A stretch of DNA of 64,000 nucleotides, taken from JANWWM01 sp046292465 (GTDB lineage: Bacteria > Bacteroidota > Chlorobiia > Chlorobiales > Thermochlorobacteraceae). The stretch is from the NCBI GenBank assembly GCA_046292465.1, contig JBKBRB010000010.1:22626-86625 (forward strand), in the 5' to 3' direction. A program made the translations under genes and the position numbers. The notes beneath the pieces were generated by a model that was not told where the DNA came from, searched no databases, and was given only the letters and a program-made list of their open reading frames with translations. Positions within the stretch are counted from its first letter, which is position 1; each line of letters begins with the position of its first letter. Positions 24,694 to 34,034 of this stretch are shown piece by piece.

Positions 24694-25641
24694 ATGATTC
24701 TCAAACCAAAACGATTGCAGGAGGGCGATACCATCGGCATCGTGGCTCCTGCAAGTCCCATCTTCCCCGAAGATAAACTTGAAAAAGCCAAAGCCTATCT
24801 CCAATCGCTTGGCTACACCGTCAAATTAGGCAAGCACATCAAAAAAATGCACGGCTACTTGGCAGGGTTAGACCAAGAGCGTGCTGACGACATTAACCAA
24901 ATGTTTGCCGATAAATCCGTCAAAGCCATTTTTTGTTTGCGTGGCGGCTACGGCTCGCCGCGCTTGCTCCGCCTCGTTGATTACAACACGATTCGACGCA
25001 ACCCTAAAATTTTCGTCGGTTTTTCCGACATCACCGCGCTTTGCTGTGCCATCTTCGCAAAAACAGGTCTTATCACATTTTCAGGACCAATGCTCGTTTC
25101 CGATATGGTCAACCCTGATGAATACTCACAATATCACCTTTGGCGAATGCTTACGAAACCGCGCATTTACGGCAGGTTCATCAATCACGAAACCCACCAT
25201 CTCGTCGGAATCCGTTCAGGCGAAGTCAAAGGACGGCTCATTGGCGGCAATCTCTCTCTGCTGACAGCACTGGTTGGAACGCCCTTCCTGCCCGATATGC
25301 GCAAAGCCTTGCTCTACTTTGAGGACATCGGGGAAGAACCCTATCGCGTCGACCGCATGCTCTCGCAATTTGAAAATGCAGGCATTCTGGAAAAACTTTC
25401 AGGCGTGATTATCGGACAAATGACCGACTGCTTCGAGGATGATGATGAAAAACCCTCCTTGACGCTGGAAGAAGTAATTGACGACTACCTATGCGTCTTG
25501 CCAAAATCCGCCCCCGCGTGTGCCAATCTCTCCTACGGTCATATCAAGCACAAACTCACGCTTCCTATCGGAGCAAGAGCGAAACTGACTGTTAAAAACA
25601 AACGCGCTCGGCTTGAACTTTTGGAGACCGTTGTTTTGTAA
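24694..25641 (+). CDS. LD-carboxypeptidase (peptidase family S66)
   Basis: The 315-residue protein fits the S66 family of muropeptide LD-carboxypeptidases (LdcA-like). It has TIGIVAPASPIF at the N-terminus, the nucleophile serine in KIFVGFSDITAL (about 110), the Glu segment LYFEDIGEEPYRVDRML and a C-terminal His in NLSYGHIKHKLTLPIGA. It removes the terminal D-Ala from tetrapeptides during peptidoglycan recycling in the cytoplasm. It starts 12 nt after atpC and may be cotranscribed with atpDC. Confidence 0.93.
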   Translation: MILKPKRLQEGDTIGIVAPASPIFPEDKLEKAKAYLQSLGYTVKLGKHIKKMHGYLAGLDQERADDINQMFADKSVKAIFCLRGGYGSPRLLRLVDYNTIRRNPKIFVGFSDITALCCAIFAKTGLITFSGPMLVSDMVNPDEYSQYHLWRMLTKPRIYGRFINHETHHLVGIRSGEVKGRLIGGNLSLLTALVGTPFLPDMRKALLYFEDIGEEPYRVDRMLSQFENAGILEKLSGVIIGQMTDCFEDDDEKPSLTLEEVIDDYLCVLPKSAPACANLSYGHIKHKLTLPIGARAKLTVKNKRARLELLETVVL

Positions 25642-25705
25642 GTCCTTAACAATTTGTTAAAATCCGTTCCTCTCATCGCTTTAATGTTTAAGCGATTCAA
25701 ACTTC

Positions 25706-27331
25706 ATGCAAACCATCTCAAACGACATGGCTCAACAGCCACTCACGCGTCTACAACGCTACGGAGAGCTTATCATTTATGCGGTGATGTTCTTCGCGCT
25801 TGTAGCATCAGCATTTGCGCTGAACATTTTTTTAACGGAACAAAGTGCCAAAGATGCAAACGATGTTTTCTGTGCGACTCGCCTGCAACAATCGTGGCGA
25901 AAGGCGCAGAAAAATTTGACTGAAGTTCAAAACAACTTGATGACAGACGCCAGCATCACCGAAAATTTTAACAACTTTCGTCATGCTATCGAGAATTTTG
26001 ATTCTATTCTGACTGCGTTTTACTTCGGCGGCAGCGTTGTAATCGATGGAGAAACCTTTACCTTAATAAAACCTACGGAGGCGCGCCCTAAAAAAATCAT
26101 TAACGACCTTCAAGAAATGTGGTCGCCTATCAAAGCCGAGATGTTAGCATTGGCGCGCACGAATCCACAAAACCCTGCTACAATCAATCAAGAGGCTTTG
26201 GCAAGACTGGTTGAATACGCGGTTACAAGAGATGAAGCCATTTTGGACGCGAGCCAATCGCTTATTGTTACACTTGGAGAACTGTCGCAAGAGCGGATTT
26301 CAAAACTTCAGTTCTTTCAAGTGTTGGCTCTTATCGCAAGCGTGGTAGTGTTTTTAGCGATGGTTGTGCGTGTAACGATTTCACTTCGCAAAAAGGATAC
26401 CTTGCTCGACAATCAAATGGAAGAAATCACCAAGCAACGCGACACGATTGCAAGCGAGAAAGAGCGAGTAGACAAACTGCTCAAAGATCTTCAAATGACC
26501 CAAACGCAACTTGTGCAATCGGAAAAAATGGCGTCGCTTGGGCAAATGGTGGCAGGCTTAGCGCATGAGGTCAATACGCCGCTGGGCTTTGTAAGAGGCA
26601 ATATCGAAATCAGCCAACGCAACCATCGCATTATCTCATCGGCACTACGACAGCACGAGAAGTTGCGTCAAACGTTGGAGTCAGGAGAAGTTGATGAATT
26701 GGAGCAAATTTTGTTAGAGGCAAAAGAATCTATGGAAAAAATCAATGACTATGATTTGCTATCAAAAACCGAGCGCGTCTTTGAGGAGTCGCTCAAAGGC
26801 ATTGACCGCCTGCAAGAGTTGGTAACGAATCTTAAAAACTTTTCGCGCCTTGATGAAGCCGTCCTGAAAATTGCCGATATTAACGAAGGAATTGAATCGT
26901 CTTTGTTAATCGCAAACAACGCGCTCAAACACAAGGCAGAAGTGGAAAAACATTTTTCGCCAAATTGCACGGCGGAATGTTATCCTGCACAACTCAATCA
27001 AGTATTTTTGAATCTGCTCACGAATGCGGCACAAGCGATTGAAGACGGCAAACGCGGCAAAATTTGCATTTCTACTTTTACAGAAAATGGGCATGTAGTG
27101 ATTAAAGTCGCCGATAATGGCAAAGGCATTCCGAAAGAACATCTTAAAAAAATTTTTGAGCCGTTTTTTACAACAAAACCTATTGGTCAAGGAACGGGAT
27201 TAGGACTTTCCATCGTGTTCAAAATTATTGAACAGCACAATGGCACCATCGATGTGGAAAGTGAGGTAGGAAAAGGTACAACATTCACTATCAAACTGCC
27301 GAAGAAGCAACCACGCAAAAATGCTCAATGA
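25706..27331 (+). CDS. Membrane sensor histidine kinase
   Basis: The 541-residue protein has two membrane segments (about 20-42 and 206-228) flanking a helical periplasmic sensor region, a coiled coil (about 230-275), a HisKA dimerisation helix with the phosphoacceptor in MVAGLAHEVNTPLGF (His about 288) and an HATPase domain with N-box NQVFLNLLTNAAQAIEDG, VADNGKGIPKEHL and TGLGLSIVFKII. It would autophosphorylate on sensing an unknown signal and pass phosphate to the response regulator encoded 48 nt downstream. Confidence 0.93.
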   Translation: MQTISNDMAQQPLTRLQRYGELIIYAVMFFALVASAFALNIFLTEQSAKDANDVFCATRLQQSWRKAQKNLTEVQNNLMTDASITENFNNFRHAIENFDSILTAFYFGGSVVIDGETFTLIKPTEARPKKIINDLQEMWSPIKAEMLALARTNPQNPATINQEALARLVEYAVTRDEAILDASQSLIVTLGELSQERISKLQFFQVLALIASVVVFLAMVVRVTISLRKKDTLLDNQMEEITKQRDTIASEKERVDKLLKDLQMTQTQLVQSEKMASLGQMVAGLAHEVNTPLGFVRGNIEISQRNHRIISSALRQHEKLRQTLESGEVDELEQILLEAKESMEKINDYDLLSKTERVFEESLKGIDRLQELVTNLKNFSRLDEAVLKIADINEGIESSLLIANNALKHKAEVEKHFSPNCTAECYPAQLNQVFLNLLTNAAQAIEDGKRGKICISTFTENGHVVIKVADNGKGIPKEHLKKIFEPFFTTKPIGQGTGLGLSIVFKIIEQHNGTIDVESEVGKGTTFTIKLPKKQPRKNAQ

Positions 27332-27379
27332 GCACACAGTATTGTTGAGAAAATTTTTATCACCATAACAACTCGAACA

Positions 27380-28372
27380 ATGTCAAAACCAAAGTCGCAT
27401 GTGTTGATTGTTGATGACGAGCCGCTCGTCTTAAACTCGCTCCAAAATTTGTTGGAGTTTGACTACATCGTTCACACGGCGCAAAGCGGAAATGAAGCAC
27501 TGAAAATTTTGACGATGCACCCGATTAAGGTGATTATGAGCGACCAACGCATGCCGGGAATGATGGGGCACGAAGTCTTGCGCGAAGCCAAACGCATCAG
27601 TCCAAGCACCATCAGAATTTTGCTTACAGGCTACAGCGATTTAGAATCGATTATCAATTCGGTGAATGCAGGCGAAATTTTCCGATACATCAATAAGCCT
27701 TGGAAGTCGGAAATGATCATGAGCGTCTTCAAGTTAGGCACGCAGATTTATGACCGTCTCACACAACTTGCGCCTGTAACAAATTTCAGTGCGCCTGTTA
27801 ATAAGCCACAAGAAACGACAAATAAAATCCACATTGAAGTGGAAGAAAAAAGCCACTCTGTGTTGTTTGTCGGCTATGAAGATAGCGACATGAGTAGCCT
27901 TCTGAAGCAACTTCAATCGCAATACGATGTCTATCAGAGTGCTTCCGTCGACGATGCCTTTAATAAAATTGCGCGCAAACCGGTCTCCGTCATCGTGAGC
28001 AATGTGGAGTTTGGGCAAGAGAATGTGTTTGATTTTTTGAGCGCGGTTAAAAACGAATATCCTGAAGTAGTTACCGTGATTTTGACCGAAGTCGTCGATG
28101 CGAATTTGGCGATTCGCTCCATCAATGAACTCAATGTGTTTCGTTATCTCATCAAGCCTGTCAGCCAAGATGAATTCAAAGAAGTGATTGACCGTGCAGT
28201 GGCGAAAAGCCAGAACTACAAAACGACGCCTGAAACGAACCTACTTCAAACGGCAAAGCAACTTGCGCCAAACATCGTTGCCAGTCCATCTGAGCAAGAA
28301 AGTGCCTTGCGATTAAGACTGCGAGCCGCACAATTAGCACTGTCTAAAACAAAGCCGCGAGGCTCGACCTAA
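27380..28372 (+). CDS. Response regulator with two receiver domains, second degenerate
   Basis: The 330-residue protein starts with a normal receiver domain (1-125): acidic pocket IVDDEP, phosphoacceptor Asp55 in IMSDQRMPG and Lys in YINKPWK. A second receiver-like domain (about 155-275) keeps the fold and the Lys (YLIKPVS) but has Asn-Val-Glu where the Asp should be (VIVSNVEFG) and lacks the Asp pair (FVGYEDSD), so it is probably not phosphorylated. No DNA-binding or enzymatic output domain is seen. It is the likely partner of the kinase at 25706. Its stop overlaps that of the P-type ATPase gene by 4 nt. Confidence 0.9.
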   Translation: MSKPKSHVLIVDDEPLVLNSLQNLLEFDYIVHTAQSGNEALKILTMHPIKVIMSDQRMPGMMGHEVLREAKRISPSTIRILLTGYSDLESIINSVNAGEIFRYINKPWKSEMIMSVFKLGTQIYDRLTQLAPVTNFSAPVNKPQETTNKIHIEVEEKSHSVLFVGYEDSDMSSLLKQLQSQYDVYQSASVDDAFNKIARKPVSVIVSNVEFGQENVFDFLSAVKNEYPEVVTVILTEVVDANLAIRSINELNVFRYLIKPVSQDEFKEVIDRAVAKSQNYKTTPETNLLQTAKQLAPNIVASPSEQESALRLRLRAAQLALSKTKPRGST

Positions 28373-30798
28373 GTTCGTAATGCAGGTTTAGCGCGTAGAA
28401 AATGGGCATAAAAGAACAACACCGAGAGCGGCAGAACGCTTAGCGCAATCGCCCCCCACTGCGATGCACTGAACGGCGTAATTTCGTAGAAAGTCGTGAT
28501 GATTTTTGTGATGAAAAGTTCGGGCGAAATCGTGGCGAAAATTGCATAAAGCAAAGTCAACCCAAATCCGAAAAGCAAATAGCGCATTTGATTGCGCACG
28601 TCATCAAAATAAACGGCGCAGAGAAAATTGAGGATAGACGAAATCACCAATGCCCCCGTCATCAGTTCAACGACCACCGATTCAGGAAACTCAAAAAGAT
28701 AACGCCCGATGAAGTAGGCAGCGAATGTTTGGCTCAAAATCATGAATGTTGAGAGCGAGACGAATGAACGCAACTGTCCGAAAAAGTCGCGCACAGGCGA
28801 GGTGTTCAAATTCACCAGTGCGATGAAATAAGCAGGGAGTGCAATGCCGAGAATGCTCATCAAACCGCCTTTTCGCGGCGTGAGCGGGTAGAGCACATCA
28901 AGAAACCAAGGTAAGACGCTCAAAACAATCACGACTGCATTTTTCGTGATAAAAAGATTTGAAACATAACGCACCGTGTTGATGATTTTGCTTCCTTCGT
29001 CAAACATCTTCGGCAAGAGCGAGAATCGATTTTTGAGTAGCACGACATCAGCCGCTTCTTTGGTAATCGCGCTTCCTTCCTCCATGGCAATCCCCAAACT
29101 TGCTTCTTTGATGGCAAGCAAATCATTGACGCCGTCGCCAATCATTGCGGTTTCTTTCTTCAAGGCTTTTAGCGTTTGAACAATCGTGAGTTTATGCTCA
29201 GGCTTTGTTCGAACGAAAATAGATTTTTGAGAAATGACTTCGGGCAGTTGCTCGGTTGGAAGTTTGTCGAGTTCGTTGCCTGTAATCATCAACTCGGGCG
29301 AGGCGTTCCAGCCGATTTCGCGCAGGGTTTGGAAAACGGAATCGCCTGAATCGCCTGAAATGATTTTCACATCAATGTTATTTTTCTCGAAGAGTTTCAA
29401 GACATCAATCGCGTCGGTGCGGGCTTCGTCTTTGAGCGAGACGATGGCGATGGGCGTAATTTCAAACGAGTCGACTTGTTCGGCGGAAAGTTTTTCGGAG
29501 AGTTCTGAACTGACTTCGCCGAAAAGCAGGTTGCGATAGCCTGAAAGTTTATACTGTGTGAAAAGTGAGAGGGCTTCTTCTTCTTCGCTCTTGGAGAGCC
29601 GCTCTTGAAGCACATCAAAGCCGCCAAGAATGAACGTGCGCACTGTTGAGCCAATCGTCATTTTAACCGCGCTGATTTTAATATCGGAGCGAAACGGAAT
29701 TTCATCGAGTCGGGCAATGTTCGACGGCGGCGTGAAAATCGACAAGGCTTTGATGGTGGCGTTTTGCTCCGTGCTCAGCGCGCTGAACGCGCCTAAACAC
29801 GCTTTGACCTCCTCTTCGGAAAAGCCTTTGAAAAGCGAAAGCGTGGCGAAGGCAATTTTATTCTGTGTGAGTGTGCCTGTTTTATCCATGCACACAACTT
29901 GAATCGTTGGGAAAGCGTCAATCGCATTGATTTTCTGAATAATCGCGCCGATTTTAGCAATCCGAAAAATGCCAATCGTAAAGGTAATGGAGGAAAAAAA
30001 CACTAACCCTTCGGGAATAAGCGAAATGGCAATCGTAGAAATTTTACGCACCTCGTCGGGCGTGAAATTTTGCAAAATCAAACTGCGCAAAACTTCCACC
30101 AAAACGAGCATTGCTGTAATGCCAAACGACCAAACAAAAAGCAAATTGATTTTGCGTTGAAGCGGCGAAACCATGAACTTGTATCGCTTTGCCTGTGCGG
30201 TAATGCGTGTTGCGTAACTTTCAGCACCGACTTTTTCCGCGCGGAAATAACCATTCCCAAAGACGCAGAAACTGCCCGATAGCAGGTCATCGCCCGCCGA
30301 CTTTGCAATCGAAATCGACTCGCCTGTAACGAGCGACTCATCAACCTCTAAACGATTGGCATACAGCACTTTTCCATCGACGACAATTTGCTCGCCTTTT
30401 TCAATGAAGAGCACATCATCTTGCACAATCTCGTGTTTATCAATCTGAATTTTCTTTCCGTCTCTAACAACCGTTACAAAAGGGTTTTTGAGCAGTTCCA
30501 TTTTCGCAAGGGTGCGTGCGGCGCGAATTTCCTGCACAATCGCAATGAGCGTATTGGCGAGCGTAACGGTAACAATACCGAGCGAATCGAGGACAAGTCG
30601 ATCGTCGTTGGTCGTGAAATAAAAAACAAGAAGAAAAGTGATAACCGCAAAATTGATGAGGTTAAAAACGCTAAACGAGTTTTCAAAGACGATTTGCGGA
30701 ACACTTTTGATATGTTCGCGCTTCGTGCGGTTGATGAGTCCTTTAGATTTTCGCTCTTGAACTTCTGCTTCTGTGAGTCCTTGAAAATGTGGGAGCAT
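28369..30798 (-). CDS. P-type cation-transporting ATPase (CtpE-like)
   Basis: The 809-residue protein has the full P-type ATPase series: actuator motif ESLVTGESIS, M4 sequence SLIPEGLVFF, phosphorylation motif CMDKTGTLT, and hinge MIGDGVNDLLAIKEASLGIA. About ten membrane segments surround these. The PEGL form of M4 and overall length fit the group of the mycobacterial Ca2+ transporter CtpE rather than heavy-metal (CPX) or Kdp types. Ion specificity cannot be proven from sequence. It follows the membrane protein gene at 30802 by 3 nt, suggesting an operon. Confidence 0.85.
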   Translation of the reverse strand: MLPHFQGLTEAEVQERKSKGLINRTKREHIKSVPQIVFENSFSVFNLINFAVITFLLVFYFTTNDDRLVLDSLGIVTVTLANTLIAIVQEIRAARTLAKMELLKNPFVTVVRDGKKIQIDKHEIVQDDVLFIEKGEQIVVDGKVLYANRLEVDESLVTGESISIAKSAGDDLLSGSFCVFGNGYFRAEKVGAESYATRITAQAKRYKFMVSPLQRKINLLFVWSFGITAMLVLVEVLRSLILQNFTPDEVRKISTIAISLIPEGLVFFSSITFTIGIFRIAKIGAIIQKINAIDAFPTIQVVCMDKTGTLTQNKIAFATLSLFKGFSEEEVKACLGAFSALSTEQNATIKALSIFTPPSNIARLDEIPFRSDIKISAVKMTIGSTVRTFILGGFDVLQERLSKSEEEEALSLFTQYKLSGYRNLLFGEVSSELSEKLSAEQVDSFEITPIAIVSLKDEARTDAIDVLKLFEKNNIDVKIISGDSGDSVFQTLREIGWNASPELMITGNELDKLPTEQLPEVISQKSIFVRTKPEHKLTIVQTLKALKKETAMIGDGVNDLLAIKEASLGIAMEEGSAITKEAADVVLLKNRFSLLPKMFDEGSKIINTVRYVSNLFITKNAVVIVLSVLPWFLDVLYPLTPRKGGLMSILGIALPAYFIALVNLNTSPVRDFFGQLRSFVSLSTFMILSQTFAAYFIGRYLFEFPESVVVELMTGALVISSILNFLCAVYFDDVRNQMRYLLFGFGLTLLYAIFATISPELFITKIITTFYEITPFSASQWGAIALSVLPLSVLFFYAHFLRAKPALRT

Positions 30799-30801
30799 AT
30801 C

Positions 30802-31404
30802 TTACGCGACATTGCGTTTTGCCTTTGAATCTTCAAGCAAAGTTGTTTGAAGAGACATGCGCTTTTTGATGCGCTCGGCAATTTGTTGATACTCTTGTTT
30901 GTGATGCGCAAGTTCGCTTGCAACACCTTCAATCACTTTAAGATTTTCAAACCGAACGCGCGTGAGTTTTCCATATGAGATGGAGAGCATAATGCAAAGT
31001 TCAATGTAATTGAGGCTGAAAACAAACCACTCGAGAAGGTTTGGGCGGCGCGATTTGAAGCCAAATTTTTCTACGGTCGCATCGCTGAAATAATACAAGT
31101 TGGCGCGAATCTTCGTTTCAGGCGCGATTTTTCCCGACTCAATTTCAGCACATAAGTTGTGCAAGCCTTCTGCTAAGTGGTAGAGCAAAACCGACGGATT
31201 AACTTTTTGAAGCCGGAAGAAATCCCAACTGGTGCCGATGTGGACTTCAAGCGTCTTGAAGCCGTAAGGCACGGTGCAAAACATTTTGGAGTAGTAGCGA
31301 TAAACGCCGACTTTTTTGAGAAGCGGCGTCGTCAGATAGCGTGAAAGGCGGTAGAAGAGGAGAAATGAAAGAAAACTAAGTGTCGCGTTTGAAAGCAGTT
31401 CCAT
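30802..31404 (-). CDS. Membrane-associated protein of unknown function, partner gene of the P-type ATPase
   Basis: From ATG 31404 the product has 200 residues. An N-terminal membrane segment (LSNATLSFLSFLLFYRL) and a possible second one (LLEWFVFSLNYIELCIML, about 125-142) flank a region of mixed charge; a helical, basic C-terminus follows (ERIKKRMSLQ). I recognise no family. The 3-nt spacing to the downstream P-type ATPase start implies cotranscription and perhaps a role as regulatory or accessory subunit, but that rests on position only. The ORF could extend 18 residues to 31458 without adding a feature. Confidence 0.6.
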   Translation of the reverse strand: MELLSNATLSFLSFLLFYRLSRYLTTPLLKKVGVYRYYSKMFCTVPYGFKTLEVHIGTSWDFFRLQKVNPSVLLYHLAEGLHNLCAEIESGKIAPETKIRANLYYFSDATVEKFGFKSRRPNLLEWFVFSLNYIELCIMLSISYGKLTRVRFENLKVIEGVASELAHHKQEYQQIAERIKKRMSLQTTLLEDSKAKRNVA

Positions 31405-31563
31405 TATCAGAGCGATAATTGAGATATGTGTTAGAGAGCAGAAGTCTTGGACGGGCACAAAGTTACGCCTTCTTTTTTAATAAACCATATTTTTCAAGCG
31501 CACAACATTTCGCGTAAATTGAACGCGTGCAAAACTTTTCTTAATACCAAACCTTCTTGTAGT

Positions 31564-33099
31564 ATGACCGCACTGAAAGATTCAATCCTGCAACTTATCA
31601 CAGAAACGTCGACAAACCTGCCAAGCGATGTACGTCGCGCGATTGCACGCGCCGCTGAACGCGAGGAAGCAAATTCGCGCTCTGGCTTAGCCATGTCGAC
31701 CATTACGCTCAATGTCGATATGGCGTGCGACAATGTCTCGCCAATTTGTCAAGACACAGGCATGCCGACTTTCTTCATTCACACGCCGATTGGTGTCAAT
31801 CAACTTGAAATCAAAGCCGCTATCAAAGAAGCAACCATAGAAGCAACGAAGACGGGCAAACTGCGTCCGAACTCGGTTCACCCAATCACGGGCAAGAACA
31901 GCGGCACGAATGTCGGTGCAGGCGTGCCCGTGATGCACTTTGAGCAGTGGGAGCATGATTACACGGAAATCAAACTCATCTTGAAAGGCGGCGGCTGTGA
32001 AAACAAAAACATTCAATACTCGCTTCCGATGGAACTCGATGGGCTGGGCAAAGCCGGACGCGATTTGGACGGCATTCGCAAGTGCATAATGCACGCCGTT
32101 TGGCAAGCGCAAGGACAAGGCTGTTCGGCAGGCTTCATCGGCGTGGGCATTGGCGGCGATAGAACTTCCGGCTATGAACTTGCTAAGCATCAACTCTTGC
32201 GCCCTGTCGATGACGTCAATCCCGATGAAACCTTGCGTGCGTTGGAAAATTACGTGATGCAAAATGCCGATAAACTCAACATCGGCACGATGGGCTTCGG
32301 CGGGAAGGTTACGCTCTTAGGCTGTAAAATTGGACTGGCAGAACGCTTGCCTGCAAGTTTCTTCGTAAGCGTTGCCTATAACTGTTGGGCGTATCGACGA
32401 CTTGGCGTTCATCTCGATTCACACGGAAACATTATCAAATGGCTTTATCGGGAATCGGACGAAATCAAACGGTTGGCGAAAGGTGCAGGCATTCCGCTGA
32501 CGGGCAAAGAAATTGTGCTTCAAGCACCGATTAGCGAAGAACAAATCCGCAAAATCAAAGTTGGCGATGTGGTAATCATCAACGGCGCAATGCACACCGG
32601 ACGCGATGCGTTTCATCATTACATCATTCATCATAACCTTGAAGCCAAAGACATGCCGGTTGAAACGCGCGGCGGCGTGCTTTATCATTGCGGTCCTGTG
32701 GTGCTGAAAGAAAACGGAAAGTATAAAGTCATGGCGGCAGGTCCGACAACCTCGATTCGCGAAGAGCCATATCAAGCCGAGGTGATTCAACGGCTGGGAT
32801 TCCGCGCCATTATTGGCAAAGGCGGCATGGGCGCGAAAACCTTGAAAGGCTTGCAAGAGCATGGTGCGGTCTATCTCAATGCGATTGGCGGTGCGGCGCA
32901 GTATTACGCGCAGTGTATCAAAAATGTAACAGGCGTCGACTACCTTGAAGAAATGGGCGTTCCCGAAGCGATGTGGCACCTCGAAGTCGAAGGCTTTGCC
33001 GCAATTTGCACGATGGATTCGCACGGCAATAGTTTGCACAAAGAAGTGCAAGAAGAATCGCTCGCTGTGCTCAAAACCTTCGCCGAACCGGTATTCTGA
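31564..33099 (+). CDS. Fumarate hydratase, class I (iron-sulfur)
   Basis: The 511-residue protein is a class I, [4Fe-4S]-containing fumarase of the FumA/FumB type, with the alpha region (CDNVSPICQDTGMP, GGGCENKN) and the beta region (LYHCGPVVL, GKGGMGAKTL) in one chain. The three cysteines expected to hold the cluster lie in those segments. It interconverts fumarate and malate in the TCA or reverse TCA cycle. ATG 31564 gives a start at MTALKDSILQLI; an upstream ATG-like extension to 31447 is non-conserved. A hairpin follows the stop. Confidence 0.95.
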   Translation: MTALKDSILQLITETSTNLPSDVRRAIARAAEREEANSRSGLAMSTITLNVDMACDNVSPICQDTGMPTFFIHTPIGVNQLEIKAAIKEATIEATKTGKLRPNSVHPITGKNSGTNVGAGVPVMHFEQWEHDYTEIKLILKGGGCENKNIQYSLPMELDGLGKAGRDLDGIRKCIMHAVWQAQGQGCSAGFIGVGIGGDRTSGYELAKHQLLRPVDDVNPDETLRALENYVMQNADKLNIGTMGFGGKVTLLGCKIGLAERLPASFFVSVAYNCWAYRRLGVHLDSHGNIIKWLYRESDEIKRLAKGAGIPLTGKEIVLQAPISEEQIRKIKVGDVVIINGAMHTGRDAFHHYIIHHNLEAKDMPVETRGGVLYHCGPVVLKENGKYKVMAAGPTTSIREEPYQAEVIQRLGFRAIIGKGGMGAKTLKGLQEHGAVYLNAIGGAAQYYAQCIKNVTGVDYLEEMGVPEAMWHLEVEGFAAICTMDSHGNSLHKEVQEESLAVLKTFAEPVF

Positions 33100-33114
33100 A
33101 ACGCTCTAACAAAC

Positions 33115-33142
33115 AACGGGCGAGTCAGAAGGCTTGCCCGTT
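33115..33142 (+). terminator. Probable intrinsic terminator after fumarase
   Basis: AACGGGCGAG (33115-33124) pairs with CTTGCCCGTT (33133-33142) over 10 bp including one G-U, with an 8-nt loop. The tail (CTATTTCAAG) is only moderately T-rich. Confidence 0.6.
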
Positions 33143-33168
33143 CTATTTCAAGCATCAATTTCGCTGCA

Positions 33169-33585
33169 ATGCACAAGCACGAAACGCGGCTCAAAGTCCG
33201 CAGCTACGAATTAGATTTCTTTCAACACGTCAACAACGCTGTTTATCTCAACTACATTGAGCAGGCAAGGGTTGAACTCTTGCAAAGTGCAGGCTTTACG
33301 CTCAATGATTTTTTAGCGCAGAAAATTTTGCCGGTCGTGGTCAATATCAACATCAACTATCGCCGTTCATCACACCTCAACGACGAACTATTGATTTTCA
33401 CGCACATTTCTCGCATTGGAACTTCCTCGTTCACGATGAGACACGAAGCCTATAACCTTACGCAAGGCAATGTGCCGTCGTTTGATGCCGATGTAACGCA
33501 CGCCGTTATTGATACCACAACGGGCAAATCGACGCCGATTCCTGATAGGCTTCGTCAAAAACTTTCATCGCTTCATTCACAATGA
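33169..33585 (+). CDS. Acyl-CoA thioesterase, hotdog fold (YbgC/4HBT type)
   Basis: The 138-residue protein has the single-hotdog signature with catalytic Asp in ELDFFQHVNNAVYLNYIEQAR (about 16-36), and strand segments NININYRRSS and THISRIGTSS. Such enzymes hydrolyse acyl-CoA thioesters; substrate unknown. Its stop overlaps the aroQ start by 4 nt (ATGA at 33582), so translation is coupled. Confidence 0.9.
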   Translation: MHKHETRLKVRSYELDFFQHVNNAVYLNYIEQARVELLQSAGFTLNDFLAQKILPVVVNININYRRSSHLNDELLIFTHISRIGTSSFTMRHEAYNLTQGNVPSFDADVTHAVIDTTTGKSTPIPDRLRQKLSSLHSQ

Positions 33586-34025
33586 CTATTCTTGTGCTTA
33601 ACGGACCAAACCTTTCGCGCTTGGGCAAACGCGAGCCAAACATCTACGGCACGAGAACATTAGGCGACATCAATCAATCGCTTGTGCAAACTTTCAAAGA
33701 AGTCGCGTTTGAATTTTTTCAGAGTGAAAGCGAGGGCGCGTTGATTGAAAAACTCTTTGAGGCGGAAGACGGCGGGCGTGTTCAAGGCGTGGTGTTGAAT
33801 GCGGGCGCGCTGACGCATACCTCGATTGCCTTGCGCGATGCGATTGCTTCAGTTCGATTGCCAGTTGTGGAAGTGCATCTTTCGAATGTTTTTGCGCGTG
33901 AGCCTTTTCGTCGACACTCGTTCATTTCGGAAGTCTGTATCGGCGTGATTTCTGGTTTCGGCGAAACAAGTTATCACTTAGGTGTGCAAGCGTTGCTGTG
34001 GCGAATTGCAAATACAGCGCGTTAA
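33582..34025 (+). CDS. aroQ: 3-dehydroquinate dehydratase, type II
   Basis: The 147-residue protein matches type II dehydroquinases: LVLNGPNLSRLGKREPNIYG carries the catalytic Arg and Tyr, VLNAGALTHTSIALRDAI the Asn, and VVEVHLSNVFAREPFR the catalytic His and a substrate-binding Arg. It dehydrates 3-dehydroquinate in the shikimate pathway. Variations are seen in the loop usually written QSNHEGEL, which here reads QSESEGAL, lacking the Asn-His pair but keeping Glu-Gly. The core catalytic residues are intact, so activity is expected. Confidence 0.93.
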   Translation: MTILVLNGPNLSRLGKREPNIYGTRTLGDINQSLVQTFKEVAFEFFQSESEGALIEKLFEAEDGGRVQGVVLNAGALTHTSIALRDAIASVRLPVVEVHLSNVFAREPFRRHSFISEVCIGVISGFGETSYHLGVQALLWRIANTAR

Positions 34026-34034
34026 ACAGTTGTC

